From Sphaerolaimus hirsutus (Eukaryota > Nematoda > Chromadorea > Monhysterida > Sphaerolaimidae), in assembly GCA_964036195.1 (NCBI GenBank), contig OZ038452.1:4520704-4584703 (forward strand): a stretch of DNA of 64,000 bases. Direction: 5' to 3'. A program made the translations under genes and the position numbers. Position 1 is the stretch's first letter. Every line of letters begins with the position of its first letter. Below the pieces are notes generated by a model. It did no database searches. It was not told where the DNA came from and saw only the letters and a program-made list of their open reading frames with translations. Of the stretch, positions 22,801 through 29,950 are shown one piece after another.

Positions 22801-25800
22801 CCCCCTCAAAATGGACACTATGAACTTATAAACCCCCCCCCAAATTTAGTGTATAGAGAACGTAAATGACAAAGGCTGCGGTTTGTCATCTGGGTAATGC
22901 AAAACACACGTTAAAAACGATGACTCTGTTATGTGAGAACAGTGATTATACGTCTACACACTTATACAAGTGTTTAGAGTCTTATAACTGGCGATTTTTG
23001 TTGCATTTTCGACGTCTGCGTACGTTTCAGACGACAATTTAGTACTTGGTTTTCAAAAAATTTCTGGCGAAATAATAACCCCCCTCGAAATACCCCCCCC
23101 CCTCGTTTAACCCCCCCTCAAAATTCTCACTCTGAAACAATAAACCCCCCGGGGGTATTTCGAGGAAATACGGTATTAACGGAAAGCGTTGCGACATAAT
23201 AATTTGTTTTAAACGACAGCAAAATAACCGACGCATTTTAAGGCGGCCCGCGCCAACTTCCATTGGCGTTTTTCATAAGCACCTGAGAAAGTTGCGACTG
23301 CATCCCCACGCATCATTTTTTGCTCCTCCACTGTTCCTTCTTCATCATCGGAATTTCCCACAATGACGGTCTGCAAAAATTGACATTGTCAACTGAAGAC
23401 AACAATGAAATTGTCAACTGAAAATGGTATGTTAAAAAGCGCTTTTCATCCACCCCACTAAACATTCCCACGCTGACGTTTTCGTAGTCAATTTAGCAAC
23501 TTTATTTAGATACACATTCAAAACCCACTAAATAAGTGAAAGATTTGCGAAATAAACAGAGAATTGGGGTCAATTCTGGAAGGAAAAACTATTTTTTTTT
23601 AACAATTTACAAGTGAGAAATAACACGTCAAAGAAAAGTACGAAGTGAAATTTCAATTCTCACTTATAAATACACTATTCTTTGAACTTTTTACTTCTCA
23701 TTTATTAATTGATCCTGTACAGTCGGCACCAGTTATTTATAAAATTTTAAAAAACCTTGATTTTCTTCACTGGCGGAGCATCGTCGCACTGATCGACGGG
23801 CGCTGCAACACGAATACGTTCATCTTTCGGTGCTGAATTTTGTACTGCTTCCGGTGCCGATACTACTTCCATCTGATCGAGAAAAATAATTTGATCGTGA
23901 ATTATTGAAAAATTGTCTCAATTTAAAAGATAAAATAAATTTATGAATATGATTCATAAATTGAAAAAATATAAATAAATGTAGATAATGCGTTTTTGAC
24001 ATGTTCTGATACTTTCAAAAATCTCAGAAAATCTATAAAAAAGATATTCTTTTATTTTCTGAGATTTGAAAAATATAAATACCGTATTTGCTTGAAAAAT
24101 CCCCCTGGGGATTATTATTTCGTCGGACTTTTTTGAGGGGGAACTATTCGAGGGGGGGAATTATTATTTCATCAAAATTATCATAATCAACCATGATTCT
24201 ATCAACTCATTCGATGGAAAATCCTGTGTTAACACAATTATGTGCCATTTTTGTTAAAATTGGGCACAACAAATTGATCAAGTCTTTTAAGGGGGGAATT
24301 ATTCAAGGGGGGAATTATTATTTCCCCACTCGTCTTACAGGGGGGGGGGGGATCATTCGAGGGGGGAATTATTCAAGGGGGGGAACTATTCAAGCAAATA
24401 CGGTATATAGAATCTCATTTTTGAAATGTTTTGAAATTTTTGAAACATACCTCCGCTTGTCCCAACTTCAGTAATGCTGCGAATTGCTTGAACAGATCAT
24501 TTTGCCCAGACTCATTACGCACCACATCCAATGAGGATCCATATCTGAAAACACGAACCATTAAAATAAAAAAACATAATTTTTATCACACGCACAATTT
24601 AATCACCTGTGACAAAGCGCCCTGGCAGTGTCAGAAAATTCGCGAGAAAATACTTCAGTCCTTTCAGGGTTCACTTTTGCAAGAGCATCGGACAGGGTGA
24701 TCAGTGCCCTGTAATTTCGGATAAATTTTAAAACGGGAAAAAATTGACTTAAAATATATTTAGTGACATTGTGTTTTCACGTGACTTCGTGTGAAAACTG
24801 AAATTTGTTCAAATGCAAATAAATAAACACGGTTGAATGATTTGATTTTATTAAAATTGGAATTTTAATTAATGAAAGTTAAAATTTGAAAATTTGAAAA
24901 CTAAAACACATAGCATACAAAAAAAGTAGGCTGGATGTCGCCATGTGGCCATTTCAGTTTTCACATCGGTCACGGTAAAAACTAGTGTGTGTATGGCCCA
25001 GGGACGTATCCAGGATTTTTGAGCGGGGGGGGGGGGCTGCTTGTTTACGGGGGCCGGTGAACGGGGGGGGCTCAGCCCCCCCCCCCTAAAATTTTTCACG
25101 CTATAGGTACAAAAAGGCGTTTTGGCGCTAGCGCCATACATAGGCGCTACGCCATGGCGCTGTTGGCGTTGGCGCCAGCGCCGAGAACCGCTTTATATGT
25201 ATGTAATTATGCATACTCATACAGCAAAAAGTCGCAAAAATGTGTTGATCTCCAAGGATATTGGTTTTGAAGGACCGATCCGCTTAAAATACAATGCATG
25301 GGGAGAAAATTGCGCGCTTGCGCGCAAAATTTTTAGAAACATAAAAAATTATCTGGGAAAAGTCGCATTTTCCGTGACTGTTTTGGTCTCACCCCGGGAA
25401 GGGGGGGGCTGCAGCCCCCCCCCCCCGCCCCCCCCCCTGGATACGTCCTTGGTATGGCCAATGGAAAACAACCTGAAAACTTTCTCGGCCGCCGCGTCAT
25501 TCAATGGCAGTCGACATAAATTTCTTATCAATGACACAAAACGTTCAGCACTGCTATCCGTAGCACTGGGTAAGTTTTTTGCCAAAACTTCCACTGCGCA
25601 GGCGACAAAATGTCCCACATCAGTATTTACCGACAACTCGGATAATTTTTTGGTCAGAGAAACAGCCCCTTCCAATTTTGACAATCTTTTAGCCATTCTG
25701 CGTAATGAAACACGATGACAAAATTTAACTTGACAAAGAAACCTGCCACAAACAAACTTGTCACTGAAGGAAAAGTCTCTAGGCGAGCGCTGCACCGCGA

Positions 25801-28800
25801 CCAACATTGAAGCCAACGCCAGTTGACTGTCAGAATTATCTTCCAACATGTGCTGAGCGAAAATGTGAACTGATGTGAGCGACATGAGATTATAAAGTAA
25901 GAAGAACGAACGAACAGATGCGAAACATTGACAAAATCTGGCGATCACATCGGCAGAAATTGTCAGCGAGCAGCACAGATGCGCCACCATGACGCAGCCG
26001 CATTGGAACATTGCCAAAACATCTGATCTGAAGAAGGAAAAAAAATTTCAAATTTAAAAAACATCGATAAAACAGAGAAATCAAAATTTCCCACCTGAGA
26101 GCAACGAAAACGTGCGGAATCAACAATCCAAGCAGTTTATTCGTTCTTTTATCGTCTGTCAACTGCACCCTTGCCTGAACCACGCCAGTAACTAGGGAAG
26201 CCGCGAACGAAAATAAACACGCGTATTTGCGACTGACGTACGCCTGCGGCAGTACCTGCAAACATATAAGTGAAGTTTCGGTTTAAAGCGATATTTGAAA
26301 GAGTACAAAGATGTCGATAGGGTTACTTGAATTGTAATTTTTTAAACTTAGCTTTTTCCAGCGCCAAATGTATTTTCAAAATCACATAAGCACGTTGATA
26401 AAATATTTTGATGAAATGGTTCAGCCGCACCCAACACCCAATTCGCCCAACGCACACTAGTTGACAAGGACATCGGATGTCAACTGGATTGACTGGTTTC
26501 CATTCAGATTTTAGTTGACGGGTCGCCGAACGATGTTCGAATGCACACACCAAAATTTAATTCATTGTGGACATTACCGCTTATACTATCACCCTGGAAA
26601 CTGTCCCACGACCCGTCAACTAAAATCTGAATAGACATAAAAACCAGTTGACACCCAGTGTGCGTTGCGCCATGGGCTACAAGGAATCCTTTCTAACAAC
26701 TCGAGAGAAAAACAACAGATCATCACAAACCTCAACGGCCCTATTCAACCAATCCAAATACGCGGTGACAACATTGGGGTGGTGCTCCACCAGCCGCACC
26801 AAGTTCACCCTGCTGAGCGGCTCGCCCGCCTCCCCGCCGGCTCTAAGCCACGCCCACAGACGGTCGTCGCGCTGCGGGCGACACAAGCGCACGATTCGCG
26901 CGAACAACTGCGCATCGTGCCAGGCGAGCGAGCACAGAAGGAGCGCGCTAGTGTTGTAGGTTTGGATGGAGAATCTGCGAGGAGGGAATTTGTTTTTTTT
27001 TCGGGGAATGTAAAATGATAGTATTGTATTTTTACATCGAAGTGACACATAAAACTAGAGACGGAAAAACCTGTCTCAATGATCGACGAAAAAAATAAGA
27101 ATGAATCAAGAAATTTCTTTCTCTAACAAGCTGTCAATTGAAAATGGGCACCAAATTTTTCAAAAAGTAACTTTCACGCCATCTCCAGGTGGCTCCAATC
27201 AACTCAACCGTCAGAATAGCCTATGAGTATGACAATCAACAACACTACAACAATTTGAAACTCTGCAGAAACGACAGCTCAGAAAAACGTCAGCGTTTGG
27301 TCACCACACTGCTATCAGAAATTCAGAGGCAGCCTAATTAAGCCACAACTAGTGCATTGGCACATTGTTTTCATGTCCCATGTCAAAACTTCCGAGGTAT
27401 ATGTTTACCTCGTAACGCTTGGGTAAAAACCAGCGAGGGCATGGTGATGTGATGAATATGTGTCGACTGAAACAACTTTTATACGGGTTTTCGAAAATGG
27501 AACTTCTTCATTGGGTTTAGCGATACTGAAACCCATTAATTTTTGGATTTAGCGATCCTAATAGCAAAACTTGAACGTTCCCAATACCGAAAACAAAACC
27601 AAGTCCATGTCCCGATCCCGAAAAATATCAAATGCGAAACAGAACGATGAGAAATCAGAATGGAAATCTCGAATTTTATGCCAACTACTATGGCATCCGC
27701 GTGTGTACTTGGACCTACCTGTGAGGAGAAATGCCCCACACACTTTTTGGCTAAAATTGAATTTATGATTTCGAGAACCCAAACCCAGAAAAGTCAATCT
27801 GGAGTCAATCAAACTCAACAGCCACACAAATCACAATTAAATAAAAGCGTTAAAGGTCATAATGTCAGAAATAAAATAAGTGTCAGCCACCTACACAACA
27901 CCATCTAGGGTTGCCACTTGACTTTTTTCCAACCCTAACACCACCGGATTATTCAAGCGAAAGCGACCTAGGGTACCCCCCAGTGGTCAAAGCCAAAAAT
28001 TGTTCACCACTAGGCTAGCTAGGGTATCAGGTATTCACCTTGTAACAATTAGGTAATAACCAGTGGGACATGTTAAGACATCTTATAGATTTGTTGACTG
28101 AAACAGCTATTTTACGGGTTCAATATGTTCAATTGCATTTAACCGTAAACACAAAATCGATGTGCAATTCATTTTTGAAAGGATTTTCAAGAGCACCACC
28201 ATGACTAGGGATGGAAAAAAGCGTCTTTTCAACGGCCCCGGCCCCGCTTTTTTATAAAAAAGCGGCGTTTTTTAAAAAAAGCGCTGGCCATCCCTAACCA
28301 TGACCACAGTTACAAAAATAGCTGAAAGAGCCCTGTCACACGTAGGGTGTCAACTTTCCGTTATCCGAAGGAAAACTATTTACCTTTCCGTTAGAATAAT
28401 TTTCGACACCCTAGTAGCACGCCACCCCTACAACCTGCAAACAAGCCACTCCAAGGCTTTTTGAGCGGCGCGCAGCGTCATAAAAGGCGAGACGAGCAAG
28501 AGGAACTTGTCGATGTGCTCGTTCAGCTCGGAGTTCTCGTCGGGCGTGAGCGTGGCCCTGTGCACGTCGGCCGACTTGGCGCTGAAGAGACGCTCGCGAC
28601 ACACTTCGAATGCTCCGTCGATGGCGCACAGTTCGTCGAAGCCCTGCGATGAAATGAGAGCAGACAGTAGGGTTGGGTTGGCCAGCGATTTTTCATCAGA
28701 CTTTTTTTTAAATAGCAGCGTCGTATCAGAGTGAAAAAAATCGCTGGAAAAAAATGTTTGTGCAAAACACAACACAAACTACAAAATTTTGCTACATATA

Positions 28801-29153
28801 AACGTAACTTCACTTGCCAATATTCTGGAATTTCCTCTAGTTTTTCAAAAAAACGAGAAAATCTCCCAAACGTGCAATTCTTTTGCGCCACTTTTTAGAC
28901 TTAATTTGGGATTTTCTGAGATTATGCAGTTAGCATTTTCCAAAAATCGACAATTTTCCAATCCTAGTCACACCACACAACCACCCACCAAACCCACCTG
29001 CATGCCCAGCGCCAGCACATCGAGTCTGCCCAACTCTGCCGCCTTGCGCTGGTCGAACAGCAGTGAGGGGCGCGCGCGAGACTCCAAGGCGGCGCTCGAA
29101 CTCGCCGCCGGCGCGGCCAACTGCCGCAGCTGCTGCGCCAACTGCGTCGCCAT
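4889..29153 (-). CDS. HEATR1: HEATR1 / UTP10 small-subunit processome HEAT-repeat protein
   Basis: Exons (minus): 29153-28998, 28643-28435, 26974-26731, 26255-26095, 26027-25473, 24708-24607, 24544-24451, 23872-23756, 23370-23233, 22743-22621, 22344-22160, 21813-21652, 20629-20425, 14354-14198, 13902-13793, 13473-13332, 12827-12703, 12167-12004, 11430-11292, 10867-10651, 9694-9458, 9035-8782, 8348-8164, 7876-7779, 7021-6861, 6589-6307, 4977-4889. All phases agree, giving about 1603 aa; human HEATR1 has about 2144. The family supports U3-dependent 18S pre-rRNA processing and Pol I transcription in the nucleolus. The start MATQLAQQLRQLA has a strong Kozak (GCCATGG). Mid-protein AMAMFTFMG and the end LLPQTVPFLAEMFE then LGESVEQYF match the family; the short last exon is easily missed. 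Exon 5 may hide two in-frame introns (25915-25853, 25742-25698). The middle of the protein is short, so exons could be missing there. Confidence 0.93.
5172..6154. mobile_element. hAT-type non-autonomous element, GCGCC-word arms
   Basis: The termini TAGTGATGCAAAAGCGCC and GGCGCTTTTTACATCACTA are inverted. The 8-bp ATCAATTA occurs on both sides (5164-5171, 6155-6162). The arms (about 5180-5390 and 5945-6145) are arrays of GGCGCC/TTGGCGCTT words; the core is non-coding. The 8-bp duplication is the hAT hallmark. It lies in HEATR1 intron 26. Confidence 0.88.
7075..7731. mobile_element. Family-A element split by a hAT insertion
   Basis: Family-A type sequence (CATTTTACATAACATC) on the left resumes on the right (CATGACATTTGACATTTTACAG, an interrupted arm) after the insertion at 7196-7678. 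It lies in HEATR1 intron 24. The outer boundaries are approximate because the ends have diverged. Confidence 0.5.
7196..7678. mobile_element. hAT-type non-autonomous element, CAGGGGTCTCC ends
   Basis: The termini CAGGGGTCTCCAGG and CCTAGGAGACCCCTG are inverted. The exact 8-bp duplication ATAACATC lies at 7188-7195 and 7679-7686. CAGGG ends plus an 8-bp duplication are typical of hAT elements. It is inserted into a family-A element. A second, truncated end of the same kind lies at about 6735-6785. Confidence 0.88.
8414..8612. mobile_element. Family-C inverted repeat
   Basis: The ends TGCGCACTAGTTGACAA and TATCAACTAGTGTGCGCA face each other across an A/T-rich centre in HEATR1 intron 22. It abuts a family-A element directly to its right. 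Confidence 0.7.
8613..8762. mobile_element. Family-A inverted-repeat element
   Basis: The arms GGCAATCCCAGACCATGTAA and TTACAGGGTCTCGGACTGG, with internal tandem TAAAATGCCC/TAAAATGTCC words, form a hairpin. It fills the donor-proximal part of HEATR1 intron 22, ending 19 bp from the exon. Confidence 0.7.
9803..10573. mobile_element. Family-A element hosting a hAT insertion
   Basis: The outer arms GGGCAGTCCTAAGCCCTG and CAGGGCTTGGGACTGCCAC are inverted. The flanks CTGG (9799-9802) and CTGA (10574-10577) read CCAG and TCAG on the minus strand, matching the NCAG target of the intron-forming copies with one mismatch. A hAT element occupies 9917-10494. It lies in HEATR1 intron 20. Confidence 0.7.
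9917..10494. mobile_element. hAT-type non-autonomous element, TTTTCCG-word arms
   Basis: The termini TAGGGTGTCAAA and TTTTGACACCCTA are inverted. TGACAATTG precedes (9908-9916) and follows (10495-10503) the element. Almost the entire interior is a variant array of TTTTCCG/CGGAAAA. Open frames here (FRFP-rich) are repeat artefacts. Confidence 0.85.
12530..12680. mobile_element. hAT-type non-autonomous element, GATCCC-word arms
   Basis: The termini TAGGGTTCAAACGGGAT and ATCCCGTTTGAACCCTA are inverted. The flanks TACAAGAC (12522-12529) and TACAAGAG (12681-12688) match at 7 of 8 positions. The interior consists of CCCGATCCCGATCC words. It lies in HEATR1 intron 17. Confidence 0.82.
13977..14176. 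mobile_element. Two family-A arms in HEATR1 intron 14
   Basis: One hairpin runs from GCAGTCCCAGACCCTGTAA to CAGGGTCTGGGAGTGGCACC (13982-14088). A further family-A end (CATTTTACAGGGTCTTGTTC) closes at about 14171, so two copies or a partial duplication are present. Confidence 0.6.
14618..14783 (+). repeat. 5' LTR
   Basis: A 166-bp direct repeat starting GTTGATAGGGTGTG and ending TCCCTCCAAACT. It contains AATAAA at 14718-14723, a likely polyadenylation signal. Only one substitution separates it from the 3' copy (CCCGCG here, CCCGCA there). Confidence 0.95.
14783..14795 (+). promoter_or_regulatory. Primer-binding site, tRNA-His-like
   Basis: TGGTGCCGCGACT follows the LTR end, overlapping its last T. 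It is complementary to a tRNA 3' end and differs at one position from the complement of the typical animal tRNA-His terminus. The tRNA identity is an inference from memory of the family. Confidence 0.6.
15080..15220 (+). CDS. Short ORF upstream of and in frame with gag
   Basis: A 46-codon frame with its own ATG (MSTITYDAF...) and an acidic end (DDLSDDEET). It stops at TGA 15218-15220, two codons before the gag ATG and in the same frame. It is probably the N-terminal part of gag, separated by one stop codon; the alternative is stop readthrough. No known domain is recognised. Confidence 0.55.
   Translation: MSTITYDAFIGFVDQSLANKDRTKFHQLRNILKAHNPDDLSDDEET
15227..16615 (+). CDS. Retrotransposon Gag
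   Basis: A 462-codon frame. The central part (about residues 125-310) has the Ty3/gypsy Gag core pattern, including a segment beginning FPTFDGEDMLKFKLWLKDL and LVNLRQRVKEPVRDF. Two C-terminal metal-knuckle-like motifs share the exact spacing C-x2-H-x4-H-x4-C (CVIHNSKTHHTNEC and CRFHNSITHNTEDC) instead of the canonical CCHC, with an R/Q/N-rich linker suited to RNA binding. It overlaps pol by four bases in a -1 frame relation. Confidence 0.9.
   Translation: MSFERYADKLKTVATAIRDTGVTNLLDPLPSRQSVAATTASSSAPATTSESPELIKQLCTFMKSMMEQTQTAQATMMHEQREFFMLMANKFTGTTADAGKAETGTLPQADVNLAASPKYAVHEKRLWAPLLEERFPTFDGEDMLKFKLWLKDLKARIRLTEAPDEFAVLHVRKCLTGRALRQFERLPDEDQESFEQVCDFLESQYGDHFSAQNAMNKLVNLRQRVKEPVRDFGLLVDSLVRQAMPDIQPTALKIQLKHYFMSGLGNQLLQNSLYALPTFELMSFKELVDNAERLEFADNRVRTLGKPGDVFCVIHNSKTHHTNECQLALDMGKNVANDRQKNQRGGLSTGRTFNRQQSSRGRYPPRTQSTFRQSRPNVDRFPARLTPDKWCRFHNSITHNTEDCYSQRQSSGNKPFNANRPPIKTEWRQSKVNQIQFGAETEADLGQNAQINRIQHVQPAKL
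16612..19779 (+). CDS. Retrotransposon Pol polyprotein (PR-RT-RH-IN)
   Basis: The frame is open from 16552; no ATG lies near its start, so -1 frameshifting within 16552-16615 or another recoding event from gag is expected. Counting from 16612: protease motif LDNGAD at about residue 28 (Asn where Thr or Ser is usual); RT motifs RFCVDFRQLN, FSTLDIKCGYY, PFGLHNAP and YLDD at about 397; RNase H TTDASSDGLG and FTDHHPL; integrase zinc region with WHHEGRWAAHAG and CKQCNVC, then D799, D858 and E894 with exactly 35 residues between the last two (DD35E). All catalytic landmarks are present and the frame is uninterrupted, so it looks recently active. Confidence 0.95.
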   Translation: MTCKFGNSKANRPTAYINGIPFSTCRLDNGADVSIVTPFVVKKLGLPVNPVKKTLFAANGTAMGTDGCVNIEIEYAGGKATHTCYVSADIDYDILLGEDVLPKLGIRMTAADGSNLLPEADTVHATPSIRQQLVKHCKLQENDEAALVIFADKYGQPIQAAHVPLQNSEPVTEAVIYEVHDLNKDKWAKMLNIGTCSDADRQKVVDSLFGLRHAFSSNYKAGTCQNVDEIGCTEVEHEIDTGDTLPFKVPPRRIPLKLRPEVEKMLKDLLDQGCIVPSNSNYSSAFVLAKKKDGSWRFCVDFRQLNLNTRRDSYPLPRMDDMLDLWPGRKFFSTLDIKCGYYNIRIKKEDQHKTAFTALDQLFEWKRMPFGLHNAPATFQRAMNNILMDHKTFCRAYLDDIIIASSTFDEHIKHMKAVIDTVCKAGMRLNPRKCHFLKDKIQYLGHVISADGISVDPDKAAAIRDYPLPITKKDGASFLGLASYMRRFHHNLSHQLAPLRKFFQEVETSGTKLEWTEELKAKFHKICAEMGDPMSLAMPVPGRDYVITTDASSDGLGAMLEQANDHGKLNPIAFASRVTAPAEKRYSATELEARGVIYALETFRPYITGKKVTVFTDHHPLTQLFQKNSPSHRLYRWCLVLQQFDVTLRYKPGIKNQVADALSRAPSGTVPVRTGGGKTIDEPDTTLDTVCNIRVSHMLAKLATREPVVCNIVLADQKEREEMLRWHHEGRWAAHAGAQKTYQRLRPFYSHESWPTLAADVQAYCKQCNVCKQRSTRYEVLPLLPRPPPDQPRCRWHMDYSTFMPNTYKGPRYCLVAIDAMSRFIEAKPCPTTDAKNAVKMFNDIIAKHGVPEEIVTDAGTHFNCHEFQSTLLKHQTTLHTTTPGSKTSNGICERAIRTLQDILAKKRADDGRTWNLILPDAVAAYNATEHSATGATPFEVHYGSKRSTTGHEFEPSPPLIDFWKRINERVEAAQKKAASATFSTSPSTRFKVGDTVFIRDAPAMGSRKAKLDLPNSREGEIETFPSPKAAVIKFSNGKLCTVPINMLQPRFVKS
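20003..20168 (+). repeat. 3' LTR
   Basis: The second 166-bp copy, preceded by a short C/purine tract (CCCCCGAGGA) that is a weak polypurine-tract candidate. It carries AATAAA at 20103-20108. Confidence 0.95.
21000..21141. mobile_element. Family-A inverted-repeat element
   Basis: The arms GCACTCCCAGACCCTGTAA and TTTACAGGCTCTGGGAGTG enclose TGTCAAATG words in HEATR1 intron 12. It is immediately followed by another inverted-repeat element. Confidence 0.7.
21143..21646. mobile_element. Family-E element, GTAAACGTAAA-word arms
   Basis: The ends GTTGTTAAAAGTAC and TACGTTTTAACAAC are inverted. The interior is full of AGTATACGTAAACG/ACTCGAGTA words. Relatives lie at 57682-58146 and 63221-63710. It lies 6 bp from the donor of HEATR1 exon 12. 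Confidence 0.6.
22375..22586. mobile_element. Family-B inverted-repeat element
   Basis: It begins GTGCCAATTCTGCGAGTTGAG right after GTAG and ends TTCTCAAATTGAGCA before CTAG (3 of 4 flank bases match). The interior is AAGTGAGAAG/CTTCTCACTT words. It lies in HEATR1 intron 10 and shows the same AG-GTGCC left boundary as the intron-forming copies. Confidence 0.65.
22764..23175. mobile_element. Poly-C MITE with TA ends (family D)
   Basis: The termini TACCGTATTTCCTCGAAATA and TATTTCGAGGAAATACGGTA are perfect inverted repeats including the TA. The core from about 22840 to 23070 is almost identical, inverted, to the core of the copy at 58953-59327. It lies in HEATR1 intron 9. Confidence 0.85.
24080..24405. 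mobile_element. Poly-G MITE with TA ends (family D)
   Basis: The termini TACCGTATTTGCTTGAA and TTCAAGCAAATACGGTA are inverted and flanked by TA. The arms are GGGGGGAATTATTC words. It lies in HEATR1 intron 7. Confidence 0.8.
24773..24993. mobile_element. Inverted repeat with ACTAGTTTTCACCGTGAC-type ends (family M)
   Basis: The left arm TTTTCACGTGACTTCG and right arm CGGTCACGGTAAAAACTAGT face each other. A better-preserved copy lies at 30062-30306. It lies in HEATR1 intron 5, next to a hAT element. Confidence 0.5.
24999..25451. mobile_element. hAT-type non-autonomous element, CAGGGACGTATCC ends
   Basis: The termini CAGGGACGTATCCAGG and CCTGGATACGTCCTTG are inverted. The 8-bp GTATGGCC is duplicated exactly (24991-24998, 25452-25459). 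The arms are poly-G/poly-C and the interior carries a GGCGCC-word patch at 25115-25185. It lies in HEATR1 intron 5. Confidence 0.88.
26440..26668. mobile_element. Family-C inverted repeat
   Basis: The ends CGCACACTAGTTGACAAGG and CCAGTTGACACCCAGTGTGCG are inverted. Internal words GTCAACTAAAATCTGAAT recur in the copies at 43727-43928 and 55589-55996. It lies in HEATR1 intron 3. Confidence 0.7.
28206..28296. mobile_element. Miniature hAT-type element, 91 bp
   Basis: The termini TAGGGATGGAAAAAAGCG and GCGCTGGCCATCCCTA are inverted. ACCATGAC is duplicated exactly (28198-28205, 28297-28304). It is a deletion derivative of the kind at 32645-33351. It lies in HEATR1 intron 2. Confidence 0.85.
28343..28413. 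mobile_element. Miniature TTTCCG-family element, 71 bp
   Basis: The termini TAGGGTGTC and GACACCCTA match those of the element at 9917-10494. The flanks GTCACACG and GTAGCACG match at 6 of 8 positions. Confidence 0.6.
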
Positions 29154-29950
29154 GGCCGCCGTGCTGTGCTGCTAGTTGATGAGGGGTGTGTGGGTGGGGT
29201 GATGATTTGACATTTGAGTGGTATTTGAGTATTGGTGTGTAAAGACCCGGTCAAGGTAATTTGGCTTTTAGCCAATTTAAAAAAAAATTTTTCTCAGCTC
29301 CAGAAAGTGTTTGAGCTGAGATTATTTATGGTAGCCCCAACAACCAAATTGTGCGGGTGCACCACATTGTGGCAGTGTGAGAAGCAACAGAGATCCCCCA
29401 GGGGTGCCAACGCCCTAATTATCTCGGCTCAAACTATTTCTGGAGCTGGGAAATAATGTTTCGGCTGGGAAATTTTTTGGAAGGAAGCCAGAATCAATTG
29501 ATCGGGTATTTGATATAGCATGGTAGATTTTGTGGTGCCGTATTTATGAACAATGAAATTGCCATTACAATATCATTATATAAGTACTTTGAAAAATCTT
29601 TTCACATAGTTCAGCAAAAAATTGCAGAAAATGATCGGAGGCATCTCTATGCACGCAAGTTCCCAATCTACGGAATTCACATCAATGAAAACAGTGAAGT
29701 TATACTGGGGATATGTACATGTAATTTATGTTTATATACCCCGTGACAAACAACAGGTAAAAAAATCGAACGCATCAAAGTATACAATTTTAGGTATTTC
29801 ATTTCCGTACAACTAACGAAAGGCGCAAAACGCGAAAAATGGAATCAACAAAATACAACATCATAAAAGTAATATTACGATACACACAATACACGATGTT
29901 TAAGTGCAGCTTGTACTTGGCTAGAATTTTTAAGTTTAAAAACGCCAGTT
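29154..29950. other. Intergenic region upstream of HEATR1, downstream of TRMT1
   Basis: About 800 bp separate the HEATR1 start from the TRMT1 stop, and both genes are on the minus strand, so the HEATR1 promoter should lie here. An inverted repeat (29294-29453; arms around CAGCTCCAGAAAGTGTTTGAG and its complement) is visible. No further gene is seen. Confidence 0.6.

Noticed and set aside
25349-25473. C-terminal Gly-rich extension of the HEATR1 exon 5 frame
   Set aside because: It runs into the poly-C arm of the hAT-type element; a GT donor at 25472 joins the next exon in phase.
29546-29746. Small open frames between HEATR1 and TRMT1
   Set aside because: A/T-rich, no exon-like composition, no domain, no splice context.
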